Source: Streptomyces sp. TLI_235 (GTDB lineage Bacteria > Actinomycetota > Actinomycetes > Streptomycetales > Streptomycetaceae). From it: a stretch of 64,000 bases of DNA. The stretch spans positions 1 through 64,000 of the forward strand of contig NSGV01000004.1 in assembly GCA_002300355.1 (NCBI GenBank), read 5' to 3'. Under the pieces are notes generated by a model. The model was not told the origin of the DNA and did not search any database. It saw only the letters and a program-made list of their open reading frames with translations. The number at the start of each line of letters is the position of its first letter. Within the stretch, counting starts at the first letter, position 1. Below, in pieces: positions 24,083 to 32,329 of the stretch. The position numbers were made by a program, and so were the translations under genes.

Positions 24083-24976
24083 ATGACGTACTCGATCGTG
24101 GCGCGCGACCCGGAGTCCGGCGCACTGGGCGTGGCCGTGCAGTCGGCGGTGCTCGCGGTGGGCACCCAGGTGCCGTGGGCCCGGCCCGGCATCGGGGCGG
24201 TCGCCACCCAGGGCTTCGCCGAGACCTCCTACGGTCCGCGCTGCCTGGACGGCCTCGCCGCCGGGATGTCCGCCCCGGACACCCTCGCCGACGCGCTGCT
24301 CACCGACCCGGCCGCCGAGATGCGGCAGGTCGCCGTCGCCGCCGCCGACGGCACCCTCGCCGCCCGCACCGGCACCCTCTGCGTCGACCAGGCCGGTCAC
24401 CTGGTGGGCGACAGCTTCGCCGTGCAGGCCAACATGGCGGCCGCCGACCGGGTCTGGCCCGCCATGGCGGAGGCGTACACCGCCGCCCGCGGCTCCTTCC
24501 CGCACCGCCTGCTCACCGCGCTGCGCGCCGCCGAGACCGCCGGCGGCGACGCCCGCGGCCGCATGTCCGCCGCGCTGCTGGTGGTCGCCGGTACCCGCGG
24601 CGAACCCTGGCAGGGTCGCCTGGTCGACCTGCGGACCGACCGCTCCGCCGACCCGCTCGGCGACCTCGGCCGGCTGCTCGTCGCCGCCGACGCCTACCGC
24701 GCGTTCGACGAGGCCGTGACGGCCCTGTACGCGGGCGACCCGGACACCGCCCTCCACGCCGTCGACACCGGCCTCACCGGCCTGCCCGGCGAACAGAGCC
24801 TGCGCTTCCTGCGGGCCGGCGCCCTGATGGCCGGCGGCGAGGCGGCCGCCGCCGCCGACGAACTCCACGCCCTGCTCCGCGACCACCCCGGCTGGGAGAC
24901 CGTCCTGCGCGGCTTCGCCGCCAAGGGCCTGATCCCGCTGCCGCCCGGTGTCACGCTCGACGAGCTGCTGGAGTGA
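24083..24976 (+). CDS. DUF1028 family protein (Ntn-hydrolase-like)
   Basis: 297 residues. DUF1028 signatures: MTYSIVARDPESGALGVAVQ, PGIGAVATQGFAETSYGP and SFAVQANMAA. The domain covers about 1-200; the C-terminal part is tetratricopeptide-like helices (AVTALYAGDPDTALHAVDTG). The fold resembles Ntn hydrolases and the family may be a peptidase or amidase, not proven. ATG 24083 follows CGGGAGG. Confidence 0.85.
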   Translation: MTYSIVARDPESGALGVAVQSAVLAVGTQVPWARPGIGAVATQGFAETSYGPRCLDGLAAGMSAPDTLADALLTDPAAEMRQVAVAAADGTLAARTGTLCVDQAGHLVGDSFAVQANMAAADRVWPAMAEAYTAARGSFPHRLLTALRAAETAGGDARGRMSAALLVVAGTRGEPWQGRLVDLRTDRSADPLGDLGRLLVAADAYRAFDEAVTALYAGDPDTALHAVDTGLTGLPGEQSLRFLRAGALMAGGEAAAAADELHALLRDHPGWETVLRGFAAKGLIPLPPGVTLDELLE

Positions 24977-25000
24977 GCCCGGCCGACTGCGCGGGCCGAC

Positions 25001-25726
25001 TCACACGTCGCCGAGGAATCCCGGATCGGCGGGGCCCGTCTGCCGGGCGAAATCGGCGGCCACGCCGAGGACTTCGCGCATCGGCACGGCCTTACGGCTG
25101 GTCGCGGCCAGGTCGGCACGGGCCTGCTCGGACCAGAGGAACGGGGAGACGGCGATCCCCTGCGAGGGGGCCAGCGCCGCGCTCTCCTCGCGCCAGCCCG
25201 GCCACCGCAGCCCCTCGTAGAGCGCCTCCGGGCCGTCCGACAGCAGCCAGGTGACCCACGCGGAGTGACCGATCTCCAGCGCCTCCCACTCCAGCGTGTC
25301 GGGAGCGAACCAGGTCATCTGCCCCGGCATGCCAGGCCGTCCCGCACCGGCCGGGTCGTGGCCGTTCAGCGCGAACGCCCCGCCCAGGACGTCGTGCCCG
25401 ACGACCAGGCCGGTCGTGGGGTGCCACGCGGGATCGAAGGCGGCGGGAAACCGGTTGACCTGCCCCAGGCTCGGCAGGCCGCCGACCGCCGCCGAGCCGC
25501 CGCCGTACACCCGCACCCAGCCGTCGTCCAGGACCAGTCCGCCGCAGTTCAGCGCCAGTGCGCCGAGCGTCGACCGTGCGGTGACCTGCATCTGCACCAG
25601 GCATCGGCGACCCTCCTCGGGGTCGACGGGCAGCACCTGCACGGGCACGCCGCTCGCCGCGCACCCCGCCTCGATGCCCGGCCAGGCCGGGTCGTCCACC
25701 TGGACCAGCTGATCGATCTCTCGCAT
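25001..25726 (-). CDS. DUF2625 family protein
   Basis: 241 residues. Recognised by PAWPGIEAGCAAS, NCGGLVLDDGWVRVYGGGS, NGHDPAGAGRPGMPGQMTWF and WEALEIGHSAWVTWLLSDG. Function unknown; many members are secreted or cytosolic single-domain proteins. No signal peptide from ATG 25726. Convergent with DUF1028, 24 bases apart. Confidence 0.82.
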   Translation of the reverse strand: MREIDQLVQVDDPAWPGIEAGCAASGVPVQVLPVDPEEGRRCLVQMQVTARSTLGALALNCGGLVLDDGWVRVYGGGSAAVGGLPSLGQVNRFPAAFDPAWHPTTGLVVGHDVLGGAFALNGHDPAGAGRPGMPGQMTWFAPDTLEWEALEIGHSAWVTWLLSDGPEALYEGLRWPGWREESAALAPSQGIAVSPFLWSEQARADLAATSRKAVPMREVLGVAADFARQTGPADPGFLGDV

Positions 25727-25785
25727 CCGAGCATGATCGCAGCCGGCCGCGGCGACGTGCGGGCGGGGCAGGAACTGCCGCGGCG

Positions 25786-26277
25786 TCAGGCCGGGCCGGG
25801 CCCGGGGCAGCTGCCGGTGGGGTCGATGGCGGTGGTGACGCGGCGTCCGATCTCGCGGAGCTGGCGCTGCTGGACCTGGGTGAGGGGGTCGAAGACCAGA
25901 CGGCGGACCTCGGCGACGTGGCCGGGGGCGGTGGCGACCACCTTCTCCCAGCCGGCCGGGGTGAGGGCCGCCAGCGTGTAGCGGCCGTCCTCGGGGTCGG
26001 GGGTGCGCCGGACCCAACCGCGCTGCTCCAGGCGCTTGACCACGTGGGAGAGGCGGGAGAGCGAACCGTCGGCGAGCACGGCGAGTTCGCTCATCCGCAG
26101 GGTGTGCTCGGGCGACATGGAGAGGCCGGCCATCACCTGGTACTCGAAGTGGCTGATGCCCGCGTCCCGTTGGAGCTGGGCGTCCAGAGCGGCAGGCAGC
26201 CGGATCAGCATGCTGCCCAGGGCGAGCCAGGACTCCTTCTCCTCCTCGCTCAGCCAGTGCGGCTCGTCTGCGTCCAT
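25786..26277 (-). CDS. MarR family regulator of the DoxX gene
   Basis: 163 residues. MarR core at about 35-140 with HFEYQVMAGLSMSPEHTLRM, LAVLADGSLSRLSHVVKRLE and the wing DPEDGRYTLAALT. It faces a DoxX-like gene across 143 bases containing two TTGA-type palindromes, one on the -35. This is the usual arrangement of MarR repressors that control DoxX or redox genes. Confidence 0.88.
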   Translation of the reverse strand: MDADEPHWLSEEEKESWLALGSMLIRLPAALDAQLQRDAGISHFEYQVMAGLSMSPEHTLRMSELAVLADGSLSRLSHVVKRLEQRGWVRRTPDPEDGRYTLAALTPAGWEKVVATAPGHVAEVRRLVFDPLTQVQQRQLREIGRRVTTAIDPTGSCPGPGPA

Positions 26278-26348
26278 GGTCACCACCCTAGCGTGGCCGG
26301 GCGGGCGCCCCGGGGCCGCTTCCCACCTCCGCTTCCGCACTGCCACTC

Positions 26349-26396
26349 ACTTGACTCTTCAAGTCATTACTCCCTATCTTTCAGTTGAAATTTCAA
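26349..26396 (+). promoter_or_regulatory. DoxX promoter with two MarR operators
   Basis: TTGACT (26351-26356), 18 bases, TATCTT (26375-26380). ACTTGA-ctct-TCAAGT (26349-26364) covers the -35, and TTGAAATTTCAA (26385-26396) is a perfect 12-base palindrome just after the -10. Confidence 0.75.
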
Positions 26397-26420
26397 GTCA
26401 ATTCCGGGAGAAAGCCCCAG

Positions 26421-26795
26421 ATGAACACTGTCCTGTGGATCATTGCGATCCTGCTCGCCGCCGCCTTCGCCGCCGCCGGCGCGATGAAGACGACCCAGCC
26501 GCGGGAGAAGCTCGTCGCCGCGGGCATGGCCTGGGCGGGGGACTGGCCGGCGGGCGCGGTCAAGGCGATAGGCGCCGCCGAGGTGCTCGGCGGCATCGGC
26601 CTGGTGCTGCCGGCCGCCCTCGGCGTCGCCCCCGTCCTCACCGCCTGGGCGGCCCTCGGCCTGGCGCTGACCATGGTGGGCGCCGCCGCCGTCCACGCGC
26701 GCCGCAAGGAGTACCCGGGCATCGCCGTCAACCTGGTGCTGCTGGTGCTGGCGGCCGCAGTGGCCTGGGGACGCTTCGGCCCCCACGCCTTCTGA
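26421..26795 (+). CDS. DoxX family membrane protein
   Basis: 124 residues with four hydrophobic helices, beginning MNTVLWIIAILLAAAFAAAG and including VKAIGAAEVLGGIGLVLPA, the DoxX core. These are small inner-membrane proteins linked to redox or thiosulfate handling, and many have no assigned role. Controlled by the divergent MarR gene. Confidence 0.85.
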   Translation: MNTVLWIIAILLAAAFAAAGAMKTTQPREKLVAAGMAWAGDWPAGAVKAIGAAEVLGGIGLVLPAALGVAPVLTAWAALGLALTMVGAAAVHARRKEYPGIAVNLVLLVLAAAVAWGRFGPHAF

Positions 26796-26814
26796 TCAGG
26801 CCTTGAGGACGCCC

Positions 26815-27210
26815 CTACGCCGAGCCGCGGACCACCAGTTCGGTCGGCAGGATCACCGTCGGCGCGGTCTCGCCGGCGATCTGGGCGAGCAGCAGGCGGA
26901 CCATCTCGCTGCTGATCCGGTCCCAGGGCTGGCGGACGGTGGTGAGCGGCGGGGGAGTCGTCGAAGCCGCCCACCGCGACGTCCTCGGGGACGCTGCGCC
27001 CGGCCCGGTCCAGGGCGGTCAGCGCGCCGTCGGCCATCAGGTCCGAGGCGGCGAACAGCGCGTCCAGGTCGGGCGCGGCGTCGAGCAGCGCCGCGGTGGC
27101 CGCCTCGCCCCCGGCCCGGGTGTAGTCGCCGTACGCCACCAGGCGCTCGTCGTGGCGGAGGCCGTACTCGTCGAGGACCTCCCGGTAGCCGAGGAGCTGC
27201 TCGAACGCTG
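26815..27210 (-). pseudogene. LacI family regulator, C-terminal remnant
   Basis: Only the C-terminal half of the effector domain remains: LLGYREVLDEYG, YTRAGGEAATAALLDAAPDL, ALFAASDLMADGALTALDRAG, VPEDVAVGGFDDS. After a frame slip near 26950 it continues as PLTTVRQPWDRISSEMVRLL and ends normally at the TAG 26815-26817. The DNA-binding N-terminus is missing. The break near 27215 is also the break of the divergent GH42 gene. Confidence 0.75.
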
Positions 27211-27221
27211 CGTCACCAGGC

Positions 27222-28645
27222 TGCTACGGCGCCTGGGAGGAGATCCGGCCGCCCCGGCTCACCCCCACCGCGGGCAACCCCGCCCAGCAGCTCGACTGGG
27301 CGCGGCTCACCAGCGACACCCTGCTGGACAACTTCCGGCGCGAACGGGACATCCTGCACCGCCTCGCCCCCGGCATCCCGGTCACCACCAACTTCATGAC
27401 CGCGCTCTCCCAGTGCGAGTCCCTGGACTACTGGGCGTGGGGCCGCGAGGTGGACATCGTCGCCAACGACCACTACCTGGTGGCCGAGGCGCCCCGGAAC
27501 CACGGCAACCTGGCGATGTCCGCCGACCTCACCCGCTCGGTCGCCGGCGGCCGCCCGTGGCTGCTGCTGAAGCACTCCACCGGCGCCGTCAACTGGCAGC
27601 CCCGCAACCTCCCCAAGCTGCCCGGCGAGATGGCCCGCAACAGCTCGCGCACATCGCCCGCGGCTCCGAGGGTGCCATGTTCTTCCAGTGGCGGGCCTCC
27701 CGGTACGGCGCCGAGAAGTTCCACTCCGCGATGCTGCCGCACGCCGGAAGCGACAGCCGGATCTGGCGCGAGGTGGTCGCCCTCGGCGCCGCGATCGGCT
27801 CGCTCGGCAGCGTCCGCGACAGCCGGTTGGTCTCGGAGGCCGGGATCCTCTGGGACTGGCAGTCCTGGTGGGCGCAGCGGCTCGAATGGCGGCCCAGCGT
27901 CGAACTCGACGCCCGCGCCCAGGCCGACGCCTGGTACGCCGCCGCCTGGGACCGCCACCTCACCGTCGACTTCGCCCATCCCGAGGCCGACCTCTCCGGG
28001 TACCCGCTGGTCCTCGTCCCGGCGCTCTACCTGATGACCGGTGCCGCCGGCGCGAACCTGCGGCGCTGCGTCGAGGACGGCGGCACCCTCGCCGTCGGCC
28101 ACTTCTCCGGCATCGTGGACGAGCACGACACCGTCCACCCCGGCCCGTACCCGGGCGCGCTGCGCGAGGTCCTCGGTCTGACCGTCGAGGAGTTCGCGCC
28201 GTTGCCCGAGGGGCGGACGGTCCGCCTGGACGGGCCGGCCGGCGCGCTGTCCGCCGGCTCCTGGTCGGAGTTCGTCGTGCCGCGCGGCGCCGAGACGCAG
28301 TGGAGCTGCGGCGGCGGGCCGGCCGCCGGCGGGCCCGCGATCACCCGCCACGCCCTCGGCCGGGGCAGCGCCTGGTACCTCTCCACCCGCCTCGACGCCG
28401 CCGGGCTGGACGCCGTGCTGGCCCGGGTCTGCGCCGACGCCGGTCTGCCGGAGCGGAGGCTGCCGTGCGAGGTCGAGGTGGTGGAGCGGGTCGGCGAGCT
28501 CGGCCGCTACCTCTTCGCGATCAACCACGGCGCGGCCGACGCCCGCGTGCCGCTGCCAGGCGCGGGCATGGAACTGCTCACCGGGCTGCTGGTCGACGGC
28601 GTGCTGGAGGTGCCGGCGGGTGCCGTCCGGGTGGTGCACCTCTGA
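27222..28645 (+). pseudogene. GH42 beta-galactosidase, N-terminally truncated remnant
   Basis: About 475 residues of the C-terminal two thirds: the end of the TIM barrel (RLAPGIPVTTNFM, VDIVANDHYLVA, WLLLKHSTGAVNWQPRN), then the trimerisation domain (GLTVEEFAPLPEGRTV) and the C-terminal beta domain (YLFAINHGAADARVPLPG). The first about 200 residues with the acid/base glutamate are missing, so it is inactive. One frameshift near 27645 (EMAR, then QQLAHIARGSEG one base out). No start codon context remains. Confidence 0.8.
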
Positions 28646-28680
28646 CGCGCCGCCCCGGGCTGCGGCCCGCCGCCCCGATC

Positions 28681-28698
28681 GTCTACATTGATGTAGAC
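28681..28698 (+). promoter_or_regulatory. BlaI-type box over the dedA promoter
   Basis: GTCTACATTGATGTAGAC, 8-base perfect arms. TACATT inside it is a fair -10 for dedA. It aligns with the uppP box at 33214-33231 at 15 of 18 bases in the same orientation to the gene. Confidence 0.75.
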
Positions 28699-28751
28699 AG
28701 AGTGCGGCGGTGGGCCGTCCCGCGGCATGCTCCCGGAGAGGCGTGGCCTGA

Positions 28752-29390
28752 ATGTCGTCCCTTGCCGTCAACGTGCTGGACGCCGGCTCCCTGCTCGGCG
28801 CCTTCGGCGCGCTGGGCATCGCCGTCGTGCTGTTCGCCGAGACCGGGCTGCTGGTCGGGTTCTTCCTGCCCGGCGACTCGCTGCTGTTCACCGCCGGCCT
28901 GCTCGCCGCCCCCGGCGCCGGCGGGACCGTCCGGCTCGACCTCGGCCAGGTGCTCGCCGCCGCGGTCGCCGGCGCCCTCCTCGGCGCCCAGACCGGCTTC
29001 CTGATCGGTCGCCGCGGCGGCCGGGCACTGCTGCAGCGCTCCCGGAGCCGCAAGCTACACGAGGGCGCCGAACGCGCCGAACAGCTGCTCGCCCGCTACG
29101 GACACGGCAAGGCGGTCGTGCTCGCCCGCTTCGTGCCCGTCGTGCGGACGGTGCTGAACCCGGTGGCCGGCGCACTCGGCGTCGGCACCCGCACCTTCAC
29201 CCTCTGGCAGGCCGTCGGCGGCCTGGTCTGGACGGTCGGCCTGGTGCTCGCCGGTTACGCGTTCGGCTCCTCGGTGCCGAACGTCGACCGCTACCTGCTG
29301 CCGATGGTCGCCGCGGTCGTCCTGGTCTCGCTGACCCCGCTGCTGGTCGAAGTCCTCAGATCGCGCCGGGCCGCCCGGAGCGGCCGGTGA
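28752..29390 (+). CDS. DedA family membrane protein
   Basis: 212 residues. DedA/SNARE-associated domain with LFAETGLLVGFFLPGDSLLF, the re-entrant-loop part GALLGAQTGFLIGRR and the conserved FVPVVRTVLNPVAGAL. Some DedA proteins are flippases that return undecaprenyl phosphate across the membrane; others affect phospholipids or drug resistance. It overlaps a PAP2 phosphatase gene by GTGA. Transcription is probably repressed by BlaI through the box at 28681. Confidence 0.9.
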   Translation: MSSLAVNVLDAGSLLGAFGALGIAVVLFAETGLLVGFFLPGDSLLFTAGLLAAPGAGGTVRLDLGQVLAAAVAGALLGAQTGFLIGRRGGRALLQRSRSRKLHEGAERAEQLLARYGHGKAVVLARFVPVVRTVLNPVAGALGVGTRTFTLWQAVGGLVWTVGLVLAGYAFGSSVPNVDRYLLPMVAAVVLVSLTPLLVEVLRSRRAARSGR

Positions 29391-30154
29391 CGCCGATGGC
29401 CGACGCCGACCGGTCGGCCCTGCCCGAGCGCGAGGAGCCGTCGCCGACGAAGACCCCGCGGCCGGCCCGGCCCTATGCCGCGGCCGCGGCGGTCCTGGTC
29501 GGGGCATGGATCGGCTTCGCCGTCCTGGCCGCGGTGCTCGCCGCCCACGGCATGGCACCGTTCGGCTGGGAGCAGCACGCCGAACGATGGGCCGGTGGCC
29601 ACCGGCCCGGCCCGGCCCGCTCCGCCGCCGCCTTCCTGACCTCGTTCGGCAGCGCCGTCGTCCCCTACGCGGCCGTGCTCGCCGCCGGGCTGCTGACGGC
29701 CCGCCGAGTGCCGGCCGGAGCGCACCGACTGCTCGTCGCCCTCGCCCCGCTCGGCTGGCTGGCCACCGGGCAGCTGCTGCGGGCCCTGATCATGCACGCC
29801 ACCGGCCGGCCCCGGCCGCCCGCCGAGGGCTGGGCCGTCACCGCGAGCGGCTTCTCCTTCCCGTCCGGGCACACCTTCACCTCCGCCACCGCCTTCGGGC
29901 TGCTCGCCTGGGCCGTGTGCCGGCTGCCGACGGCACGCCGGGGGTGGGCCGCGGCCCTCCTCGGCCTCGCCGCCCTCGTCGGCCTGAGCCGGGTCTACCT
30001 CTCCGTGCACTGGCCCCTGGACGTCCTCGGCGGCTGGCTGCTCGCCGCCGGCTGGCTCGCCCTCGGCGCACTCCTCGCCCGCCGGGCGCCGTGGTGGCCC
30101 CACCGGGGATCGGACCGGGAGCACGGGATTCGGCCCGCCGCGCGGCAGCCGTGA
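29387..30154 (+). CDS. PAP2 family membrane phosphatase
   Basis: 255 residues from GTG 29387 (coupled to dedA by GTGA; ATG 29396 is an alternative). Six hydrophobic segments and the three PAP2 motifs: HATGRPRPP (motif 1 form), FPSGHTF and SRVYLSVHWPLDV. It dephosphorylates lipid phosphates such as undecaprenyl diphosphate or phosphatidic acid at the outer membrane face. With dedA and the nearby uppP it fits a carrier-lipid recycling role. Confidence 0.88.
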   Translation: MTPMADADRSALPEREEPSPTKTPRPARPYAAAAAVLVGAWIGFAVLAAVLAAHGMAPFGWEQHAERWAGGHRPGPARSAAAFLTSFGSAVVPYAAVLAAGLLTARRVPAGAHRLLVALAPLGWLATGQLLRALIMHATGRPRPPAEGWAVTASGFSFPSGHTFTSATAFGLLAWAVCRLPTARRGWAAALLGLAALVGLSRVYLSVHWPLDVLGGWLLAAGWLALGALLARRAPWWPHRGSDREHGIRPAARQP

Positions 30155-30223
30155 ATGCGGGGGCGGCTGCACGGCGACGGATACGCGTGGTGGTCAAACG
30201 ATCCCGCTCGGTGAGGAGCCGTG

Positions 30224-30646
30224 ATGCCGTACTCGCCGCTGCTGGTCAGGCCGATGAGGGAAGAGCTGACCTCGATCGGGTTCAAGGAGCTGTTGACCGC
30301 GGACGAGGTCGACGCCGCGATGGACGAGGCGAACACCGGCGTGACGCTGGTGGCCGTCAACAGCGTGACCGGCTGTGCGGCGGGCATGGCCCGCCCCGGG
30401 GTCCGCATCGCCCTGGAGGGCGAGAAGCGCCCGGACCGGCTGTTCACGGTGTTCGCGGAGCAGGACCTGGAGGCCACCGCGAAGATGCGCGGCTACTTCC
30501 CCGACATCCCGCCGTCCGATCCCTCGTTCGCCCTGTTCAAGGACGGCGAGCTCGTCCACTTCGTCCCGCGCCACCGGATCGAGGGCCGCGACGCTCAGCA
30601 GCTGGCCGCCGACCTCACGGCCGCGTTCGAGGAGTTCTGCCAGTAG
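30224..30646 (+). CDS. BrxA/BrxB-like bacilliredoxin with altered CGC motif
   Basis: 140 residues. YphP/YqiW family: PYSPLLVRPMREELTSIGF, VNSVTGCAAGMARPG, FPDIPPSDPSFALFKDGELV and HFVPRHRIEGRDAQ. The thioredoxin-like protein usually has CGC in NSVCGCAAG; here Thr49 replaces the first Cys and only Cys51 remains. Family members remove bacillithiol from proteins, but actinobacteria use mycothiol. A one-cysteine form could still work by a monothiol route. ATG 30224 follows GAGGAG. Confidence 0.85.
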   Translation: MPYSPLLVRPMREELTSIGFKELLTADEVDAAMDEANTGVTLVAVNSVTGCAAGMARPGVRIALEGEKRPDRLFTVFAEQDLEATAKMRGYFPDIPPSDPSFALFKDGELVHFVPRHRIEGRDAQQLAADLTAAFEEFCQ

Positions 30647-30796
30647 GCACAGCCGTCCCTGCGCCACGGTTCCCGCTGGACGCACCGGAGGGCGGGGTGC
30701 CCGCGGGCAGCGGTGCGACGGGGCCGCGCTCATAGGGCATCACATGGGGCATCACCGGCGGCAGCACCCGGTTTTCGGCGCCGGCGTCCGGTGCGG

Positions 30797-31747
30797 TCAG
30801 CGGTTGGCCGTGGCCGTGGTGGCCTGGCCCTGTTCGACGTACTCGTGGAGGTCGTAGGCGGAGCCCAGGCCCGCGGCGGCGGTCACGCCGACGACGGTGA
30901 GCAGGCCGGCCACGATCAGGTGCAGCAGGCGGCCGCGGGGGGACCGCGGGGCGGGGGCGAGCAGGGCGGCGACCCGCAGCGGCACGGGGCCGGCGTCGGC
31001 GGCGGGGAGGGCGGCGCCGCGCGGGGCGGTCCGGCGGCGGTCGGCGGCGGCGAGGGCGCCGCGGGCGACGGCGCGGGCGGCGAGCGGGCGGTCGCCGACG
31101 GTGCGGGCGGCGTCCTCGTCGGCGCAGCGTTCGAGGTGGAGGTCGAGCGGCGCTCGCAGCCCGCGCAGCGCGGGGTGGACGGCGGCGGCCACGTGCACCG
31201 CGCGGGAGAACAGGTGGTGGCGGCCGGCCAGGTGGGCGCGCTCGTGGGCGATCAGGACGCGCCGCTCCCGCTCGTCCAGCGCGGCGAGCATGCCCGAGGT
31301 GACCACGACCAGGCCTGGCCGGCCGGGCAGGGCGAAGGCCTCGGCGGCCGGATCGGGCACCACGACGGTGTCACCCTCGGCGGCGAGGCCGGCCACGGCG
31401 CGGCGGGCGGCGGCCAACTGGCCGCGCTGGGCGGCCAGGGCACGGGTTGCCGAGACCGTGACGGCGGCCAGCAGGAGTCCGGCCGCGGCGGCCGTCGGCA
31501 CGGCGGCGGGGGAGGTGGCGGCCAGCCAGGCGACCGGCAGGCGTCCGGCGGCGGCCAGCCAGGGCAGGTGCAGCAGCCCGGCGAGGACGAGCACGGACAG
31601 GCCGACCGCGGTGCCCGCGGCGAGCAGCGCGGCGCAGCCGGCGACGGCGAGCGCGGCCCAGCGCGGCGTGAGCCGGGCGGCGAGGGCGCGGACGGCCGGC
31701 GCGGCGAGCCACGGCAGCACGAGCGCGGCCAGCGCGGGCGTGTTCAC
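30797..31747 (-). CDS. BlaR1/MecR1-like M56 membrane metalloprotease
   Basis: 316 residues from GTG 31747, which overlaps the blaI stop. Hydrophobic helices at about 1-20, 35-60, 85-105 and near 280-300. The cytoplasmic zinc protease motif HERAH is at 168-172, with an ERCADEDA glutamate site further on. There is no penicillin-binding sensor domain after the last helix, unlike BlaR1. It should cleave or inactivate the BlaI repressor on a cell-envelope signal that is sensed in some other way. Confidence 0.88.
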   Translation of the reverse strand: MNTPALAALVLPWLAAPAVRALAARLTPRWAALAVAGCAALLAAGTAVGLSVLVLAGLLHLPWLAAAGRLPVAWLAATSPAAVPTAAAAGLLLAAVTVSATRALAAQRGQLAAARRAVAGLAAEGDTVVVPDPAAEAFALPGRPGLVVVTSGMLAALDERERRVLIAHERAHLAGRHHLFSRAVHVAAAVHPALRGLRAPLDLHLERCADEDAARTVGDRPLAARAVARGALAAADRRRTAPRGAALPAADAGPVPLRVAALLAPAPRSPRGRLLHLIVAGLLTVVGVTAAAGLGSAYDLHEYVEQGQATTATANR

Positions 31748-32130
31748 GTCCGCTCCGGGGCGCCGCCGGCGTCGGCGAGGAGGCTGCGCAGCAGGGCCTC
31801 GTCGCCGGGGCTGAGGGTGGAGACGAAGTGCCGCAGCACGCTGTCGCGGTCGGCGCCCTTGCTGAGTTCGGTGTGCATCCGGGTGGCGACGATGCCCGAG
31901 GCGTCCTGGGCGGCGGCGTAGACGTAGCCGCGGCCGGCCCGCTCCCGGCGGACGAGGTCCTTCTCGTACAGCCGGGTGAGGATGGTGGTGACGGTGGTGC
32001 GGGCGAGTGCCCCGCCCAGGGCGTCGTTGACCTCGCCCGGGCTGAGCGGCGCGTCGGTCGCCCAGAGGACGGCCAGTACGTCGGACTCGAGCTGCCCGTG
32101 CGGGCGCCTGCTCGCTGCGGCGTCGGACAT
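31744..32130 (-). CDS. BlaI/MecI/CopY family repressor
   Basis: 128 residues. Winged-helix N-terminal domain: GQLESDVLAVLWATDAPLSP, TTVTTILTRLYEKDLVRRE and RAGRGYVYAA, then a dimerisation tail. First gene of a two-gene operon with the M56 protease (GTGA overlap). GTCTACATT-type palindromes fitting this family lie on the dedA and uppP promoters. Only a degenerate version (around GACACGTAGCCTGGAGAC, minus strand) is seen before its own start. Confidence 0.9.
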   Translation of the reverse strand: MSDAAASRRPHGQLESDVLAVLWATDAPLSPGEVNDALGGALARTTVTTILTRLYEKDLVRRERAGRGYVYAAAQDASGIVATRMHTELSKGADRDSVLRHFVSTLSPGDEALLRSLLADAGGAPERT

Positions 32131-32283
32131 TCCCGGTGTTCCCCTCTCCCCGTTCGGCCGCGCCCGGGGCCGTGGCGGCGGCTCCGGTCTCCAGGCTACG
32201 TGTCGCCGCGCGCGGCCGGGCGCGGCGACAGCCGGTGGCGGTGTCGGTGCGGTGCCCGACGGTGGTGCGGTGCGGACATGGTG

Positions 32284-32316
32284 CGGGCGGCCGCCCCACT
32301 GGTGGGCGGCCGCCCG
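32284..32316 (-). terminator. Terminator after uppP
   Basis: CGGGCGGCCGCCCCAC and GTGGGCGGCCGCCCG pair over 15 bases with one bulge, 14 bases past the uppP stop. Confidence 0.75.
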
Positions 32317-32329
32317 TGCGGCGGACGGC

